29,225 nucleotides of DNA, from contig DMNK01000110.1 of the NCBI GenBank assembly GCA_003453695.1, forward strand, positions 1-29,225. Direction: 5' to 3'. This stretch comes from Acidimicrobiaceae bacterium. GTDB taxonomy: Bacteria; Actinomycetota; Acidimicrobiia; Acidimicrobiales; UBA8190. The notes under the pieces are model-generated. The model was not told the DNA's origin. It did no database searches and was given only the letters and a program-made list of their open reading frames with translations. The position numbers were made by a program, and so were the translations under genes. Of the stretch, positions 13,700 through 22,260 are shown in pieces. Numbering within the stretch: position 1 is the first letter of the stretch; each line of letters begins with the position of its first letter.

Positions 13700-14266
13700 G
13701 TGGAGGGGGAGGGCAGGCTCCTGGTCCGGCTCCAGGCCGGCGACGATGAGGCCCTGCGCCAGATCCTCGACCGTCTCGGCCCATTCGTGATGGGTGTCGC
13801 CCGGCGGGTCTCCGGTTCGGGTGCTGTGGCCGAAGAGGTGCTCCAGGACGTGATCACCTCCTTGTGGCGGCATCCCGATCGCTTCGACCCGGCACGGGGG
13901 TCGTTGCGGGCATTCCTCGGGGTCCAGGCTCACCGCCGCGCCGTCGACGCGGTGCGCAAGGAGAGTCGGCTCCACGCCCGGGAGGAACTGGCTTCCGGCC
14001 TGGTCTGGCTCGAAGGAGGCGAAGGAGGGTGTGTCCCCGAGCACGCCATCGACGACTCGGACGTGACCGACGCGGTGCGCCGCGCCATCGACCGGCTGCC
14101 CGACGAGCAACGCCGAGCCGTGGAGCTCGCCTTCTGGGACGGCCGAACACACCGAGAGGTGGCCGCCATCCTGGGCATCCCCGAGGGGACTGCCAAGTCA
14201 CGACTGCGCCTGGCCCAGCGCAAGCTCGCCGAGTGGCTGGCACCGGTGACGGCCGGGAGCCGGTGA
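13700..14266 (+). CDS. ECF-type sigma-70 factor (SigK-like layout)
   Basis: A 188-residue alternative sigma factor of the extracytoplasmic-function class. Region 2 spans about residues 8-85 (LQAGDDEALRQILDRLGPFVMGVARRV; EVLQDVITSLWRHPDRFDPARGSLRAFLGVQAHRRAVDAVRK), and region 4 about 125-178 with the helix-turn-helix THREVAAILGIPEGTAKSRLRLA that reads the -35 element. The layout is like the SigK/ECF19-related group. GTG 13700 is chosen because of a TATCGT box at the right distance. The stop codon shares its last base with the ATG of the next gene (TGATG), so the two are translationally coupled and the second is the natural candidate for its regulator. No zinc-finger anti-sigma factor is present. 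Confidence 0.93.
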   Translation: MEGEGRLLVRLQAGDDEALRQILDRLGPFVMGVARRVSGSGAVAEEVLQDVITSLWRHPDRFDPARGSLRAFLGVQAHRRAVDAVRKESRLHAREELASGLVWLEGGEGGCVPEHAIDDSDVTDAVRRAIDRLPDEQRRAVELAFWDGRTHREVAAILGIPEGTAKSRLRLAQRKLAEWLAPVTAGSR

Positions 14267-15201
14267 TGGCCGACGACCGCCACGCTCGGGTGTTGGACGA
14301 GCTTCACTTCGCACTGGCCGAGGCTGACGCCGCCGAGGTCGCGGGCTCGGTCCGATCGCGGGTGATGAGCAGGGCGCTGGCCGGCCGCCCTGCCGGCTTT
14401 GCGTCCACGGCGTCGCCCCATGCGTCGGGCCGGTTCGTCTTCGTATCGGCGGTGGGACAGCTCGACGCGCTGCTTGCTGCGCTGTCGGAAGCCGATTGGC
14501 GTCGCACGACGATTCGGGGGCTCGACGTCCAAGGTCTGGTCGGGCATCTCATCGGGGTGGAGGCGGCCTTCGCCGCCGCCGCCGAGGGCCTGTGCGATGC
14601 CGCCGCCCACGCCGATCACGTGGCGTCGACTCAGCCCGAAGCAGCCGCCCAACGCGGGCTCGCCCCTGAAGAGACGCTGGAGCGGTGGCGAGGCGAGGTC
14701 TCGCGAACCCTGCGGGCTCTCGACCGGCCCGGGACCGAGCGCTCCATCAGGGGCTTCTACGGGATCTCGCTGCCCCTCGACCCGCTCCTCGTCATCCGGG
14801 CCTTCGAGCTGTGGATCCACGGGGAGGACATCCGGCGCGCCACGGGCCGCTCCCCTGCCCGGCCCGACGCAGCGGCGCTGGACCGCATGACCGACCTGGC
14901 CGTGAGCTTGTTGCCCTCCGGGCTGGCCGGTGCGGGGATTCGGGGCCGCGCCGACCAGGTGCGACTGGTGCTCACCGGGCCGGGGGGCGGGACCTGGATC
15001 GTCCCGCTCGACGGCAGCGCACCGTCCCGGCCGAACGGTGGCGGGGACAGGCAGGGAGCCCGGGTGGTCGTCGACGCCGCCGACTTCTGCCGCGTGGTGG
15101 GCAACCGGGCCGGGGTCGACGGCGTGGAGACGGACGTGGCCGGCGACCGCGCGCTCGTCGCAGACCTCTTCGAAGGAGCCTCCGCTCTGGCCCTGGACTG
15201 A
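14266..15201 (+). CDS. MDMPI/DinB-domain protein coupled to the ECF sigma factor
   Basis: A 311-residue protein with an N-terminal helical segment (1-45), then a mycothiol-dependent maleylpyruvate-isomerase-type DinB bundle (about 60-200) and a C-terminal alpha/beta domain (about 215-311). In the Corynebacterium enzyme the metal is held by one His in the first half and an E-x-x-x-H pair; here VGHLIGVE (His94) and ELWIH (Glu181, His185) fit that triad, so a metal site is probably intact. The family handles mycothiol-linked chemistry. The one-base overlap with the sigma gene suggests a regulatory role, perhaps an anti-sigma factor that senses thiol or metal status; this is inference. An isomerase or glutathione-S-transferase-like enzyme is the alternative. 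Confidence 0.85.
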   Translation: MADDRHARVLDELHFALAEADAAEVAGSVRSRVMSRALAGRPAGFASTASPHASGRFVFVSAVGQLDALLAALSEADWRRTTIRGLDVQGLVGHLIGVEAAFAAAAEGLCDAAAHADHVASTQPEAAAQRGLAPEETLERWRGEVSRTLRALDRPGTERSIRGFYGISLPLDPLLVIRAFELWIHGEDIRRATGRSPARPDAAALDRMTDLAVSLLPSGLAGAGIRGRADQVRLVLTGPGGGTWIVPLDGSAPSRPNGGGDRQGARVVVDAADFCRVVGNRAGVDGVETDVAGDRALVADLFEGASALALD

Positions 15202-15283
15202 TCTCGTCCGGGACGAGGTGATCCAGCCGCAGGCTCGGGACGAACGTGAGGTGTTCGTCATCGTGCCGAGGAAGGAGCGCCAA

Positions 15284-15688
15284 GTGGGAGCCGAGGAGAA
15301 CCTGAAGGTCGTCCAGACCATCTACGACGCGTTCGGGCGCGGGGACGTCGACTTCATCCTCGACAACCTCACCGACGACGTCGACTGGGCCGTCGAGTCG
15401 GGCGGTTCGGCCCCGTGGAACGGGGCGCGCCGGGGCAAGGCGCAGGTGGCGGCCTTCTTCAAGGCGATCGCCGACAACTCCGAGGTGACCGAGCTCACGC
15501 CGCTCGCCTTCGCCACCAACGACAGCGACGTCACGGCCGTGATCCACTACGCCATGCGGGTCCCAGCCACCGGAAAGTCGGGGGACATGGATCTCCACCA
15601 CTGGTTTCGATTCACGGACGGAAAGATCTCGTTCGTCCGGGGAACCGAGGACACCGCCCTGGTGGCCCGCCTGCTGCCAGCGAGCTGA
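15284..15688 (+). CDS. SnoaL-like / ketosteroid-isomerase-type NTF2-fold protein
   Basis: A 134-residue small cone-shaped NTF2-fold protein. The opening AEENLKVVQTIYDAFGRGDVDFILDNLTDDVDWAVESG and the later VAAFFKAIADNSEVTEL, HHWFRFTDGKISFVRGTEDTALVARLL are typical of SnoaL-like nuclear-transport-factor-2 superfamily members, which include isomerases, cyclases and binding proteins. Function cannot be assigned. GTG 15284 is preceded by AAGGAG seven bases upstream, whereas longer starts at 15251 and 15263 lack a site. It ends at a bidirectional hairpin shared with the convergent thioesterase gene. Confidence 0.88.
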   Translation: MGAEENLKVVQTIYDAFGRGDVDFILDNLTDDVDWAVESGGSAPWNGARRGKAQVAAFFKAIADNSEVTELTPLAFATNDSDVTAVIHYAMRVPATGKSGDMDLHHWFRFTDGKISFVRGTEDTALVARLLPAS

Positions 15689-15728
15689 TGGCCGAGGAAC
15701 TCGCCACGATGAGGGACGAGGTGGCCGG

Positions 15729-15747
15729 CGGCTGAGCGCCTCAGCCG
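15729..15747. terminator. bidirectional hairpin between convergent genes
   Basis: CGGCTGAG and CTCAGCCG form a perfect eight-base-pair stem with loop CGC. It sits 40 bases after the SnoaL-like gene and covers the stop codon of the thioesterase gene on the other strand. No T-run is present, as usual for high-GC actinobacteria. Confidence 0.55.
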
Positions 15748-16142
15748 GCGTTCACCGCCTGGGTCTGTATGGTCTGCGCCACGAGCCGCGAGTCGGCGTC
15801 GAAGAGCGAGGTCTGGACCACGATGAAGCGGCGGCCGACGTGCAACGGCTCGCTCCTGCCTTCCACGTGCCCGCTGGTAACGGGGCGGAAGAAGTTGCTC
15901 TTGGACTCGATGGTGCTGGTCGTGGCGCCGGGAGGGAGGTTCAAGAAGGCGCACACGGCGCCGAGCGAGTCGGCCAGGCTCATGAGCACGCCGCCGTGCA
16001 GGACCCCGCCGGCGGTACAGCGCTCGGCCGCCCAGGAGATGCGGCCGACGACTTCGGTCGGAGCCGCCGACACGAGCGTGATGCCGAGCCCGGAGCTGAA
16101 GGGCATGAGCTCGATGAGGGTGGTGTCGGTGCCGTCGTCCAC
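15741..16142 (-). CDS. PaaI-family hotdog thioesterase
   Basis: A 133-residue hotdog-fold acyl-CoA thioesterase. The key stretch CTAGGVLHGGVLMSLADSLGAVCAF (42-66) carries the HGG turn and the helix acid (Asp58) used in PaaI/YbdB-like enzymes, and STIESKSNFFRPVTSGHVEGRSEPLHVGRRFIVVQTSLFD is the conserved second half. It would hydrolyse an acyl- or aryl-CoA; many members act on hydroxyphenylacetyl-CoA or benzoyl-type CoA esters. GTG 16142 has an AGGAG site eight bases upstream. It lies 91 bases after the oxidoreductase gene on the same strand and may be co-transcribed. Confidence 0.92.
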   Translation of the reverse strand: MDDGTDTTLIELMPFSSGLGITLVSAAPTEVVGRISWAAERCTAGGVLHGGVLMSLADSLGAVCAFLNLPPGATTSTIESKSNFFRPVTSGHVEGRSEPLHVGRRFIVVQTSLFDADSRLVAQTIQTQAVNAG

Positions 16143-16232
16143 GTCGTTCGCTCCTGCCGATGGGCCCCCGCCGGCCCATGTTGGGCTGGACCGAGCTGAG
16201 GGCGCAATGCGACGAGGAGCGCTCGCAGCTCT

Positions 16233-17402
16233 TCAGCCGTCGGTGCCGGGCAGGGCCGAGGCCTCGGGCATGAGCCCGAGGGCCATGACGTCGTCCATCA
16301 GCTCGTCTGTGGTCTTCGGCCACCACGGCGGCGACACCGACCCCTCGAGCTCTGACGGGTCGACAGGGCGGCGCTCGTTGGACGACTCGTAGACGGCGAA
16401 GGCCAGCTGCAGCGTCCGCACGGCCGTTTCGGGGGCGAGGTCGACGGGGGTGCCCGCCCGCAGGCCGTCGACGAAGGCGCCGGCAGCCCGCCGGAAACTG
16501 ACCTCGTAGCGGTCCTCGATGTCTCGCACCTCGGTGCGCGTCCGCCCGCTCACCACCACCAGCGGCGGCAGGTCGTGGAGCCGTCCCGACAGGCGCGTCA
16601 CCCATACGAAGCCGTCGGTGCCCTGCACCTCGAAGAACTCGTCGGCGCCGAACCAGTCGCTTTCGATGAACATGCCCGGGGCGTGGGCGACCTCCATCAT
16701 CCCTAGCAGGTCGTCGCGCCCGTACTCGAGCAGCGCCACCATGGGCGCCTCGAAGAACAGCCTTCCCTTGCGGACGATGGCCTGGACGCTTCGGACCTCC
16801 TCACCCACGAGCCAGAGCGCCATGGCGTACTTGTGCATCACGTCGTCGAAAAGGTGGCCGCCCGGGCTCCGGGCGTCGAAGCGCCACACATAGCCCTCCG
16901 GGTCCTGGGCCGACTGGAACGCCGATTCGGTCTCTCCGACGACGGTCTTGATGCGCAGCAGGGTGGGAGTGCCGATGACACCGGAGGCGATGACCTCGCG
17001 CATGCGTTCGAGCGGCGGGTAGTAGCAGCAGTTCTCCGTCACCCTGAAGGCCACACCCGCCTCGGCACAGGCACTGACCATGGCCCGGGCGTCGGCCACC
17101 GTGGTGGCGATGGGCTTCTGGCACGACACGTGCTTCTTCGCCCGGGCGGCGGAGATCACGTGCTCGGCGTGGAGATAGGTCGGCGTCAGGATCTCGACGG
17201 CGTCAACTTCGTCGTCGGCCAGGAGGTCGTCGAGTGAGCCGTACACCTTGGGGACGCCCCAGCTGCGGGCGACGGCCCTGGCCCGTTCCGGACGCGTGTC
17301 GCACATCGCCACCACGTCGCAGTAGGGATGCTCGAGATAGCCCGGGACGTTGAGCTCACTGATGTTGCCCAGTCCTACGATCCCGACTCGCACCCGATCC
17401 AT
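16233..17402 (-). CDS. Gfo/Idh/MocA-family NAD(P)-dependent oxidoreductase
   Basis: A 389-residue dehydrogenase. The Rossmann half opens with VRVGIVGLGNIS (dinucleotide loop GLGNIS), shows VAMCDTRPERA for ribose binding and VEILTPTYLHAEHVISAARAKKHVSCQKPIATT, where CQKP replaces the usual EKP and supplies the Lys (Lys96). The C-terminal alpha/beta half has GGHLFDDVMHKYAMALW with the usual Asp and His of the active site. Family members oxidise sugars, inositols or act on bile-pigment-like substrates; the present substrate is unknown. The sequence is full length. Upstream of the ATG a G-rich GGGGGG run serves as ribosome binding site. Confidence 0.92.
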   Translation of the reverse strand: MDRVRVGIVGLGNISELNVPGYLEHPYCDVVAMCDTRPERARAVARSWGVPKVYGSLDDLLADDEVDAVEILTPTYLHAEHVISAARAKKHVSCQKPIATTVADARAMVSACAEAGVAFRVTENCCYYPPLERMREVIASGVIGTPTLLRIKTVVGETESAFQSAQDPEGYVWRFDARSPGGHLFDDVMHKYAMALWLVGEEVRSVQAIVRKGRLFFEAPMVALLEYGRDDLLGMMEVAHAPGMFIESDWFGADEFFEVQGTDGFVWVTRLSGRLHDLPPLVVVSGRTRTEVRDIEDRYEVSFRRAAGAFVDGLRAGTPVDLAPETAVRTLQLAFAVYESSNERRPVDPSELEGSVSPPWWPKTTDELMDDVMALGLMPEASALPGTDG

Positions 17403-17599
17403 CGGCCCCCCGGCGACGTCCCAGCTGGAGGGGCCATGGTAGCCAGTCGACGACCCGCCTCACCAAGGCCACGAACCGGTTCGTTTCTCCGTCATGGCCT
17501 CCTGCTGCTCGGCCTCGGTGGCGCCCGTTATTTGCGGCGACGAGGGCGCCGGTGGTAGCGACGCGGCGAAGGTTGGGCAGGTCAAGGCGGTGTGACGAA

Positions 17600-18502
17600 G
17601 TGAGCAGCAACAGGCGGCGGGAACAAGGCGGGCCACGTCCCCTGTCCGCGCTGGGTCGGGTTCTCGGGCTCGGCCTCGGGCTCGTGGTCCTTTCGGCAGC
17701 GGCGTGTGGCGCGCGGGTCGGGCCCTTCCCGGCCTCCGCTCATGCAGGAGCCTCAGGCGGCTCGACCACCGCCACGTCTTCCGTCACGCCGGCTTCGTCG
17801 GGGGCGTCGGCCGGGAGCGCATCGACGAAGGGCCCGTCCACGCCATCCGCCTCGGGCGCGGCGACCGCCAAGGCCCCCGCTTCGGCTCCCGTCCCGCCTT
17901 CCGGTCCCGAACCGACGTCACCGGGCACCTACCGCTACAGCCAGAGCGGTGGCTTCACCGCCCTCGGTTCGACGCAGAACGTGCCGGCGCAGGGGACGAT
18001 CGTCGTCGACGCTGCTTCGCCGCAGGGTGCCGGCAGCTGGACCCAGGTATGGCACAGCTACATCGATCCCAGCCAGCCCCCCAGCGACACCACGTTCTCG
18101 ATCACGCCGGCGGGATACGCCGTCGTGTCGGAGGTGATCCGCATGGCGGGGCAGACGTTCACCTGCACCTTCACCTCTCCCATGCTGGTGGTGAACTGGC
18201 CGCCCACCGTGGGTCACCAATTCTCGGGAGCGGCCAACTGCGGGTCGTTCACCGTCCAGGCGAGCGGCAGCATCACGGGCACCCAGCAGACCACCGTGGG
18301 CGGCTCGTCCGTCACCGCCTACGTGGTGACGACCAACGTCACCACTTCGGGGTCGGTGAGCTCGACGTCGTCAGAAACGGACTGGGTCGATACCGTTCAC
18401 GACCTCGATGTCCGCCAGCAGTCCCACGAGAAGGGGACGTACCAGGGTGTCGCCTTCCAATCCGACGTGACCCGCATCTTGGACTCGACACAACCTGGTT
18501 GA
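17600..18502 (+). CDS. exported protein with Ser/Ala-rich linker, function unknown
   Basis: A 300-residue secreted protein, probably a lipoprotein. Residues 15-36 form a signal peptide ending SAAAC (weak lipobox, Cys36). About 80 residues of Ser/Ala/Thr/Pro linker follow, typical for anchoring through the cell wall. The globular domain (about 115-300) begins SPGTYRYSQSGGFTALGS, has a Cys pair (FTCTFTSP and AANCGSF) that may form a disulfide, and is rich in beta strands. No enzyme motif is seen. GTG 17600 gives a normal signal peptide; the longer frame from 17552 adds an Arg-rich stretch. The gene ends at a strong hairpin shared with the cyclase gene on the other strand. Confidence 0.75.
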   Translation: MSSNRRREQGGPRPLSALGRVLGLGLGLVVLSAAACGARVGPFPASAHAGASGGSTTATSSVTPASSGASAGSASTKGPSTPSASGAATAKAPASAPVPPSGPEPTSPGTYRYSQSGGFTALGSTQNVPAQGTIVVDAASPQGAGSWTQVWHSYIDPSQPPSDTTFSITPAGYAVVSEVIRMAGQTFTCTFTSPMLVVNWPPTVGHQFSGAANCGSFTVQASGSITGTQQTTVGGSSVTAYVVTTNVTTSGSVSSTSSETDWVDTVHDLDVRQQSHEKGTYQGVAFQSDVTRILDSTQPG

Positions 18503-18509
18503 CGCCACG

Positions 18510-18533
18510 CCCGGCGCCGAACACGGCGTCGGG
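18510..18533. terminator. strong bidirectional terminator hairpin
   Basis: CCCGGCGCCG and CGGCGTCGGG form a ten-base-pair stem (one G-T pair) with tetraloop AACA, between two convergent genes ending at 18502 and 18542. It is the clearest hairpin in the window. Confidence 0.75.
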
Positions 18534-18541
18534 TGAGGGAC

Positions 18542-21500
18542 TCAGGCGGGGAGCCCGACGAGCAGGCCGGGTGCGGCCAGAGCCCCGGCCAACTGGCGCA
18601 GCGCCTCGGCCGCCTCTGCATCACCTCTCACGGCTGCGGCCCGTAGCACGATTGCATCGGCCAGGCTCACCCGGCCCGGCTCCGCCTTGACCTCGGCGGG
18701 ACGGCCGGAGAGCTCGCCCAACAGCGCCTGGGCGGCGAGCTGCAGGGGAGAGGAGCCGAAGCCGCGCCCCGCTTCGAGGGCGGCGTCGAGCATGGACAGC
18801 GCGGCCTCACCACCCTGGTCCAAGAGGGCGAGCCCGAGGGCGGGGATGATCCCCGCCGCGCCGACCAGTGGCCCGGTGATGGGCCGGACCCGGGCCTGGC
18901 GCTCGGCGGCCTCCGCCGCTCGCCCGGCCAGGATCAGCCCGGCGTTGACCACCACTCCTGACACGGTGACGACCGGATCGACGGAGTCTTCGGGGGGGAA
19001 CGGGGGAGCCGCCGTCGGCGCGTCGGTGGCCAGCGCCACGACGAAGCCGGCCGCCCACGCCAGCCAGCTCTCGGTGTGGTGGTGGGTGGGTTCATGCAGA
19101 CGGGCCAGCGTCGCCGCCTCGCACTTGGCCCCGTCGAGGCGTCCGGTGAGGCGGAAGATGATGGTGCGCAGGCTTCGGCCGTGGATGGCCATGTCGGTGA
19201 GGCCCAGCTCCTCGGAGATCGTCGCCAGCTGCAGCGCCAGGTCCTCGGCCGTGGCCGTGTCGGAAGCAGCGCCACACAGGGAGAGGAAGAAGTGCCGCCA
19301 GGCCAGCGTGGCCAGGATGGCGCTGCGGCGGTTCCGGTCACCGGTGTGGCGGGTCCACTCCAACGCGTCCGTGAGCCACCCCTCGACACGCGGGTCGTCG
19401 GGCCGGGCCAGTCCGAGGAACGAGGTCGTCGACACCGTGCCGGCCCGGTCCCCGATCGACTCGAACAGGTCCACGGCCCGGTCGAGGGCCCGCGCCGACT
19501 CGTGCATCTCGCTTCTGTAGAAGTAGGCGACCCCGACGTTGGCGTTGGCCCACGCTTCTTTCTCGGCGTTGCCGAGGGCGTGCCACTGCTCGACGGCGGC
19601 TTCGAGCCCGGGGATCGCCGCGCTCGGGTCGGTGAAGACCTTGACGTTGGCGGCGCAGTGGTCTCGTTCGACGGCGACGGCAGGCTCGGCGGGATCGTCG
19701 GGGACGAGCGCCAGCGTCGCCAGGGCGTCCTCGACCCTGCCGCACTGGCCTTGGATCTTGCCCAGCTCGAGAAGTGCCGACGGCCGGCGCATCCCGAGCG
19801 CCACCGCCTTTTCGAGGAGCCTGATGGCGTCGAGGAAGCGGAATCCCTCGGCGAGCGCGTGTCCTTCCTCGGCCAGCGCCTCCGCCGCTTCCCGGGCGAT
19901 GTCGGGGTCGCCGGCGAGATAGTCGGCGGCCCGTTCGAGGTGCCTGACCCTGGCATCGGAGCGTCCGCTGGCTGCTGCTCTTCGGTGCAGCTCTCCCCGG
20001 GTGGTGCGCGGCAGCATGTCGTAGGCCACCTCGGCCAGGAGCGGGTCGGCGATCTCGTACCGGCCGTCGGGACCCTGGCGCACGAGTCCACCGTCGTCGA
20101 GCAGCCCCAGAGCGCTCGAGCAGTCGCCCCCGCTCAGGGTCTCGACCTCGCCGGCGGTGGCGTCGCCGAGCACGGCGAGATGCTGCACAGCGACCTTCTG
20201 GGCCCGCTCGAGTGCGTCGAGACGAGCGGCCAGCAGGGCCTGCAGCGATGCCGGCACCGCCCCGCTCGCCGACAGGGCGTACCCGGTGTCGTCCGGGGTG
20301 AGCATGCGGCCCGCCCTGGCCATGGCCACCAGCTCGCGCAGGTACAGGGGGTTGCCCTTCGACATCTCGGCGAAGGAGCGACGGGCGTCGTCGCTCAAGG
20401 GCTCACCCACCAGCGCTTCGGCCAGCGCCTCGGACTGGGCCGGCCCCAGTGCCTGCAGCCGCAGCGTGTTGGCTGCCGCGAACCGTGACAGCCACCCGGC
20501 CGGTTCCGTTCGGCCGGCCAGCACGGTGAGCACGGGGAGCTCGCGCAGGTGGAGGGCCAGCTGGCTGATGAGCTCCAAGGTGCGGTCGTCGGCTCCGTGC
20601 ACGTCGTCGACGAGCACGACGAGTGGTCGGTCGCCGGCCTTCTCCTTCACCAGCTGTCCGAGGCCCCAGAGCTGCTCACGCTCGATGCCGGCAGCGTCGA
20701 TGGCGGCCAGCGACGGGTCGAGCTCACCGATCACCGAGCGCACCCGGGCTTGGACCTCCGGGTCGGACGAGGGCCCCAGCTGGTCGATGAGCTCGGCTGC
20801 CACCTGCAGGCCGCCGAGCACGCCGTAGCTGGGGTAGGCGGCCCGCACCACGTTGGCCGGACCGGCGGCCAGCCCCTGCACCTCGTCGAGCAGACGGGTC
20901 TTGCCCGAGCCGGCCTCGCCGCACAGCACCACCAGAGCGCCTCGCCGGTCGTCGCGCACCCTCCGGAACTGCATCTCCAAGAAGGCCAGCTCGTCGTCGC
21001 GCCCCACGAGCTCCGACCGCTCCCCGCCCGGGCCGTCGGCCCCTCGCCGGACTTTGCGCGCCGCCCACACCTCGACGGGCTCGCTCTTGCCTTTCAAGAG
21101 CACAGGCTGCCGCTCCTCGAACTCGACGCGATGGCGGGCCAGCTCGGTGGTGAGGCGGCCGCACAGCACCTCGCCCGGTCCGGCCGCCTTCTCGAGGCGG
21201 GCCGCCACGTTCACGGTGTCCCCGATGACCGTGACGTCGTCGCCCCCCACGGCGCTCACCATCACCTCGCCGGAGTTGACGCCGATGGAGAAGACGAGGT
21301 CCCCTCCCAGCTGCCGCATGGCCAACCCGGCGGCGACGGCACGCTCGGCGTCGTCGTCGTGGGAGACGGGCACGCCGAACACGGCCATGAGGCTGTCTCC
21401 CATGTACTTGTCGATCGTGCCCCCGTGCTCGCCGACCACCCTGGCCAGTTCCTGGAAGGCGCGGTCCACCATGTGCGCCACGACTTCCGGATCGGTGCGC

Positions 21501-21757
21501 TCGGCCAGCGACGTGAACCCCACCACGTCGGCGAACAGGACGGTGGCCAGCTTGCGCTCCTCGGTCCGGACCGCCGGCTCGGGGATGGCGCCCGGTGACG
21601 GGTCGAGGGCGGCGCCGCACTGGCCGCAGAAGGGCTGGGCGACGGGGTTGGCGCTCCCGCACGACGGGCACGTGCGGGCGTCGAGCGGTGTCCCGCAGCT
21701 GCCGCAGAAGCGGTTGCCCTCCGGGTTGACGGCCTCACAGCGTGGGCAGCCGAGCAC
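18542..21757 (-). CDS. class III adenylate/guanylate cyclase fused to AAA ATPase and helical repeats
   Basis: A multidomain signalling protein of about 1071 residues. Two zinc ribbons (Cys pairs near 5/8 and 19/22, and 31/34 and 45/48) are followed by a cyclase homology domain (about 70-240). Its metal residues lie in FADVVGF (Asp78) and DKYMGDSLMAVFG (Asp122), with Lys118 for base recognition and Asn184/Arg188 in VNVAARLEKA for catalysis, so it should be active, most likely on ATP. Next is an AAA/STAND-type ATPase with P-loop GEAGSGKT (281-288) and Walker B VVLVDDVH, and then about 500 residues of TPR-like helices. The layout matches large actinobacterial cyclase-ATPase regulators. GTG 21757 (or GTG 21760) follows a TAGCGT box that overlaps the stop codon of the DDN-family gene. 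The activating signal is unknown. Confidence 0.93.
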   Translation of the reverse strand: MLGCPRCEAVNPEGNRFCGSCGTPLDARTCPSCGSANPVAQPFCGQCGAALDPSPGAIPEPAVRTEERKLATVLFADVVGFTSLAERTDPEVVAHMVDRAFQELARVVGEHGGTIDKYMGDSLMAVFGVPVSHDDDAERAVAAGLAMRQLGGDLVFSIGVNSGEVMVSAVGGDDVTVIGDTVNVAARLEKAAGPGEVLCGRLTTELARHRVEFEERQPVLLKGKSEPVEVWAARKVRRGADGPGGERSELVGRDDELAFLEMQFRRVRDDRRGALVVLCGEAGSGKTRLLDEVQGLAAGPANVVRAAYPSYGVLGGLQVAAELIDQLGPSSDPEVQARVRSVIGELDPSLAAIDAAGIEREQLWGLGQLVKEKAGDRPLVVLVDDVHGADDRTLELISQLALHLRELPVLTVLAGRTEPAGWLSRFAAANTLRLQALGPAQSEALAEALVGEPLSDDARRSFAEMSKGNPLYLRELVAMARAGRMLTPDDTGYALSASGAVPASLQALLAARLDALERAQKVAVQHLAVLGDATAGEVETLSGGDCSSALGLLDDGGLVRQGPDGRYEIADPLLAEVAYDMLPRTTRGELHRRAAASGRSDARVRHLERAADYLAGDPDIAREAAEALAEEGHALAEGFRFLDAIRLLEKAVALGMRRPSALLELGKIQGQCGRVEDALATLALVPDDPAEPAVAVERDHCAANVKVFTDPSAAIPGLEAAVEQWHALGNAEKEAWANANVGVAYFYRSEMHESARALDRAVDLFESIGDRAGTVSTTSFLGLARPDDPRVEGWLTDALEWTRHTGDRNRRSAILATLAWRHFFLSLCGAASDTATAEDLALQLATISEELGLTDMAIHGRSLRTIIFRLTGRLDGAKCEAATLARLHEPTHHHTESWLAWAAGFVVALATDAPTAAPPFPPEDSVDPVVTVSGVVVNAGLILAGRAAEAAERQARVRPITGPLVGAAGIIPALGLALLDQGGEAALSMLDAALEAGRGFGSSPLQLAAQALLGELSGRPAEVKAEPGRVSLADAIVLRAAAVRGDAEAAEALRQLAGALAAPGLLVGLPA

Positions 21758-21764
21758 CACGCCA

Positions 21765-21770
21765 ACGCTA
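21765..21770 (-). promoter_or_regulatory. -10 box overlapping the upstream stop codon
   Basis: TAGCGT on the minus strand is seven bases before GTG 21757. Its TAG is the stop codon of the DDN-family gene, so transcription of the cyclase may start independently of the gene before it. Confidence 0.5.
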
Positions 21771-22235
21771 CCGGCGGTCGGGCACCAGCCGCACCACCGG
21801 CAGAGGCCGGGTCATGGTGGCGCGGTACCGCTCGAAGATCCCACGGTTGGCCTTGTTGGCCACCTGGAAGACCCGTTCGTACTCAGGGGCGCCGGGCATG
21901 AGGACCTCGGCGGTCACGGCGACCGACCGTCGGCCGATGTTCACCTGGGCGCGGGGATCGCCCTCGAGGTTGAGGAGCCAGCCCGGTGGGCGCTCCCCCC
22001 CGAAGTTCGACGCCACTACCACGAAGGCATCGCCGTCGTCGGTGTAGGCGAGGGCCACGCTGCGACGCTGACCGCTGCGACGGCCGGTCGTGTGCAGCAG
22101 CATTGACGTGACCGGTCCCGTCATCCGCCGGCCCACCCGCCCCCCGCTCCGCAGGTAGATCCACCGGTGCAGCCTCGTGAAGCCGCGCAACAGCGGCTCG
22201 AGAGCGCGTCGCAGTGGGGAAGGGGACTCGGTCAT
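21768..22235 (-). CDS. DDN-family deazaflavin (F420)-dependent oxidoreductase
   Basis: A 155-residue split-barrel protein of the deazaflavin-dependent nitroreductase family (as in M. tuberculosis Ddn). The diagnostic stretch is MLLHTTGRRSGQRRSVALAYTDDGDAFVVVASNFGGERPPGWLLNLEGDPRAQVNIG, which shapes the F420 phosphate and deazaflavin site. Members reduce quinones or nitroaromatics with reduced F420. An N-terminal amphipathic region may tether it to the membrane. It is followed eight bases later by the cyclase gene, and is preceded 25 bases upstream by a small gene on the same strand. Together with the PPOX gene it shows the host uses F420. Confidence 0.93.
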   Translation of the reverse strand: MTESPSPLRRALEPLLRGFTRLHRWIYLRSGGRVGRRMTGPVTSMLLHTTGRRSGQRRSVALAYTDDGDAFVVVASNFGGERPPGWLLNLEGDPRAQVNIGRRSVAVTAEVLMPGAPEYERVFQVANKANRGIFERYRATMTRPLPVVRLVPDRR

Positions 22236-22260
22236 GAGACGGGCCCGGGGCCCGGTCGGC

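Noticed and set aside
13930..15321. 463-codon minus-strand open frame
   Set aside because: Antisense shadow of the sigma factor and MDMPI genes with no ribosome binding site or recognisable domain.
15688..15735. 15-codon frame overlapping the SnoaL-like stop codon
   Set aside because: No motif, and it runs into the bidirectional hairpin; probably chance.
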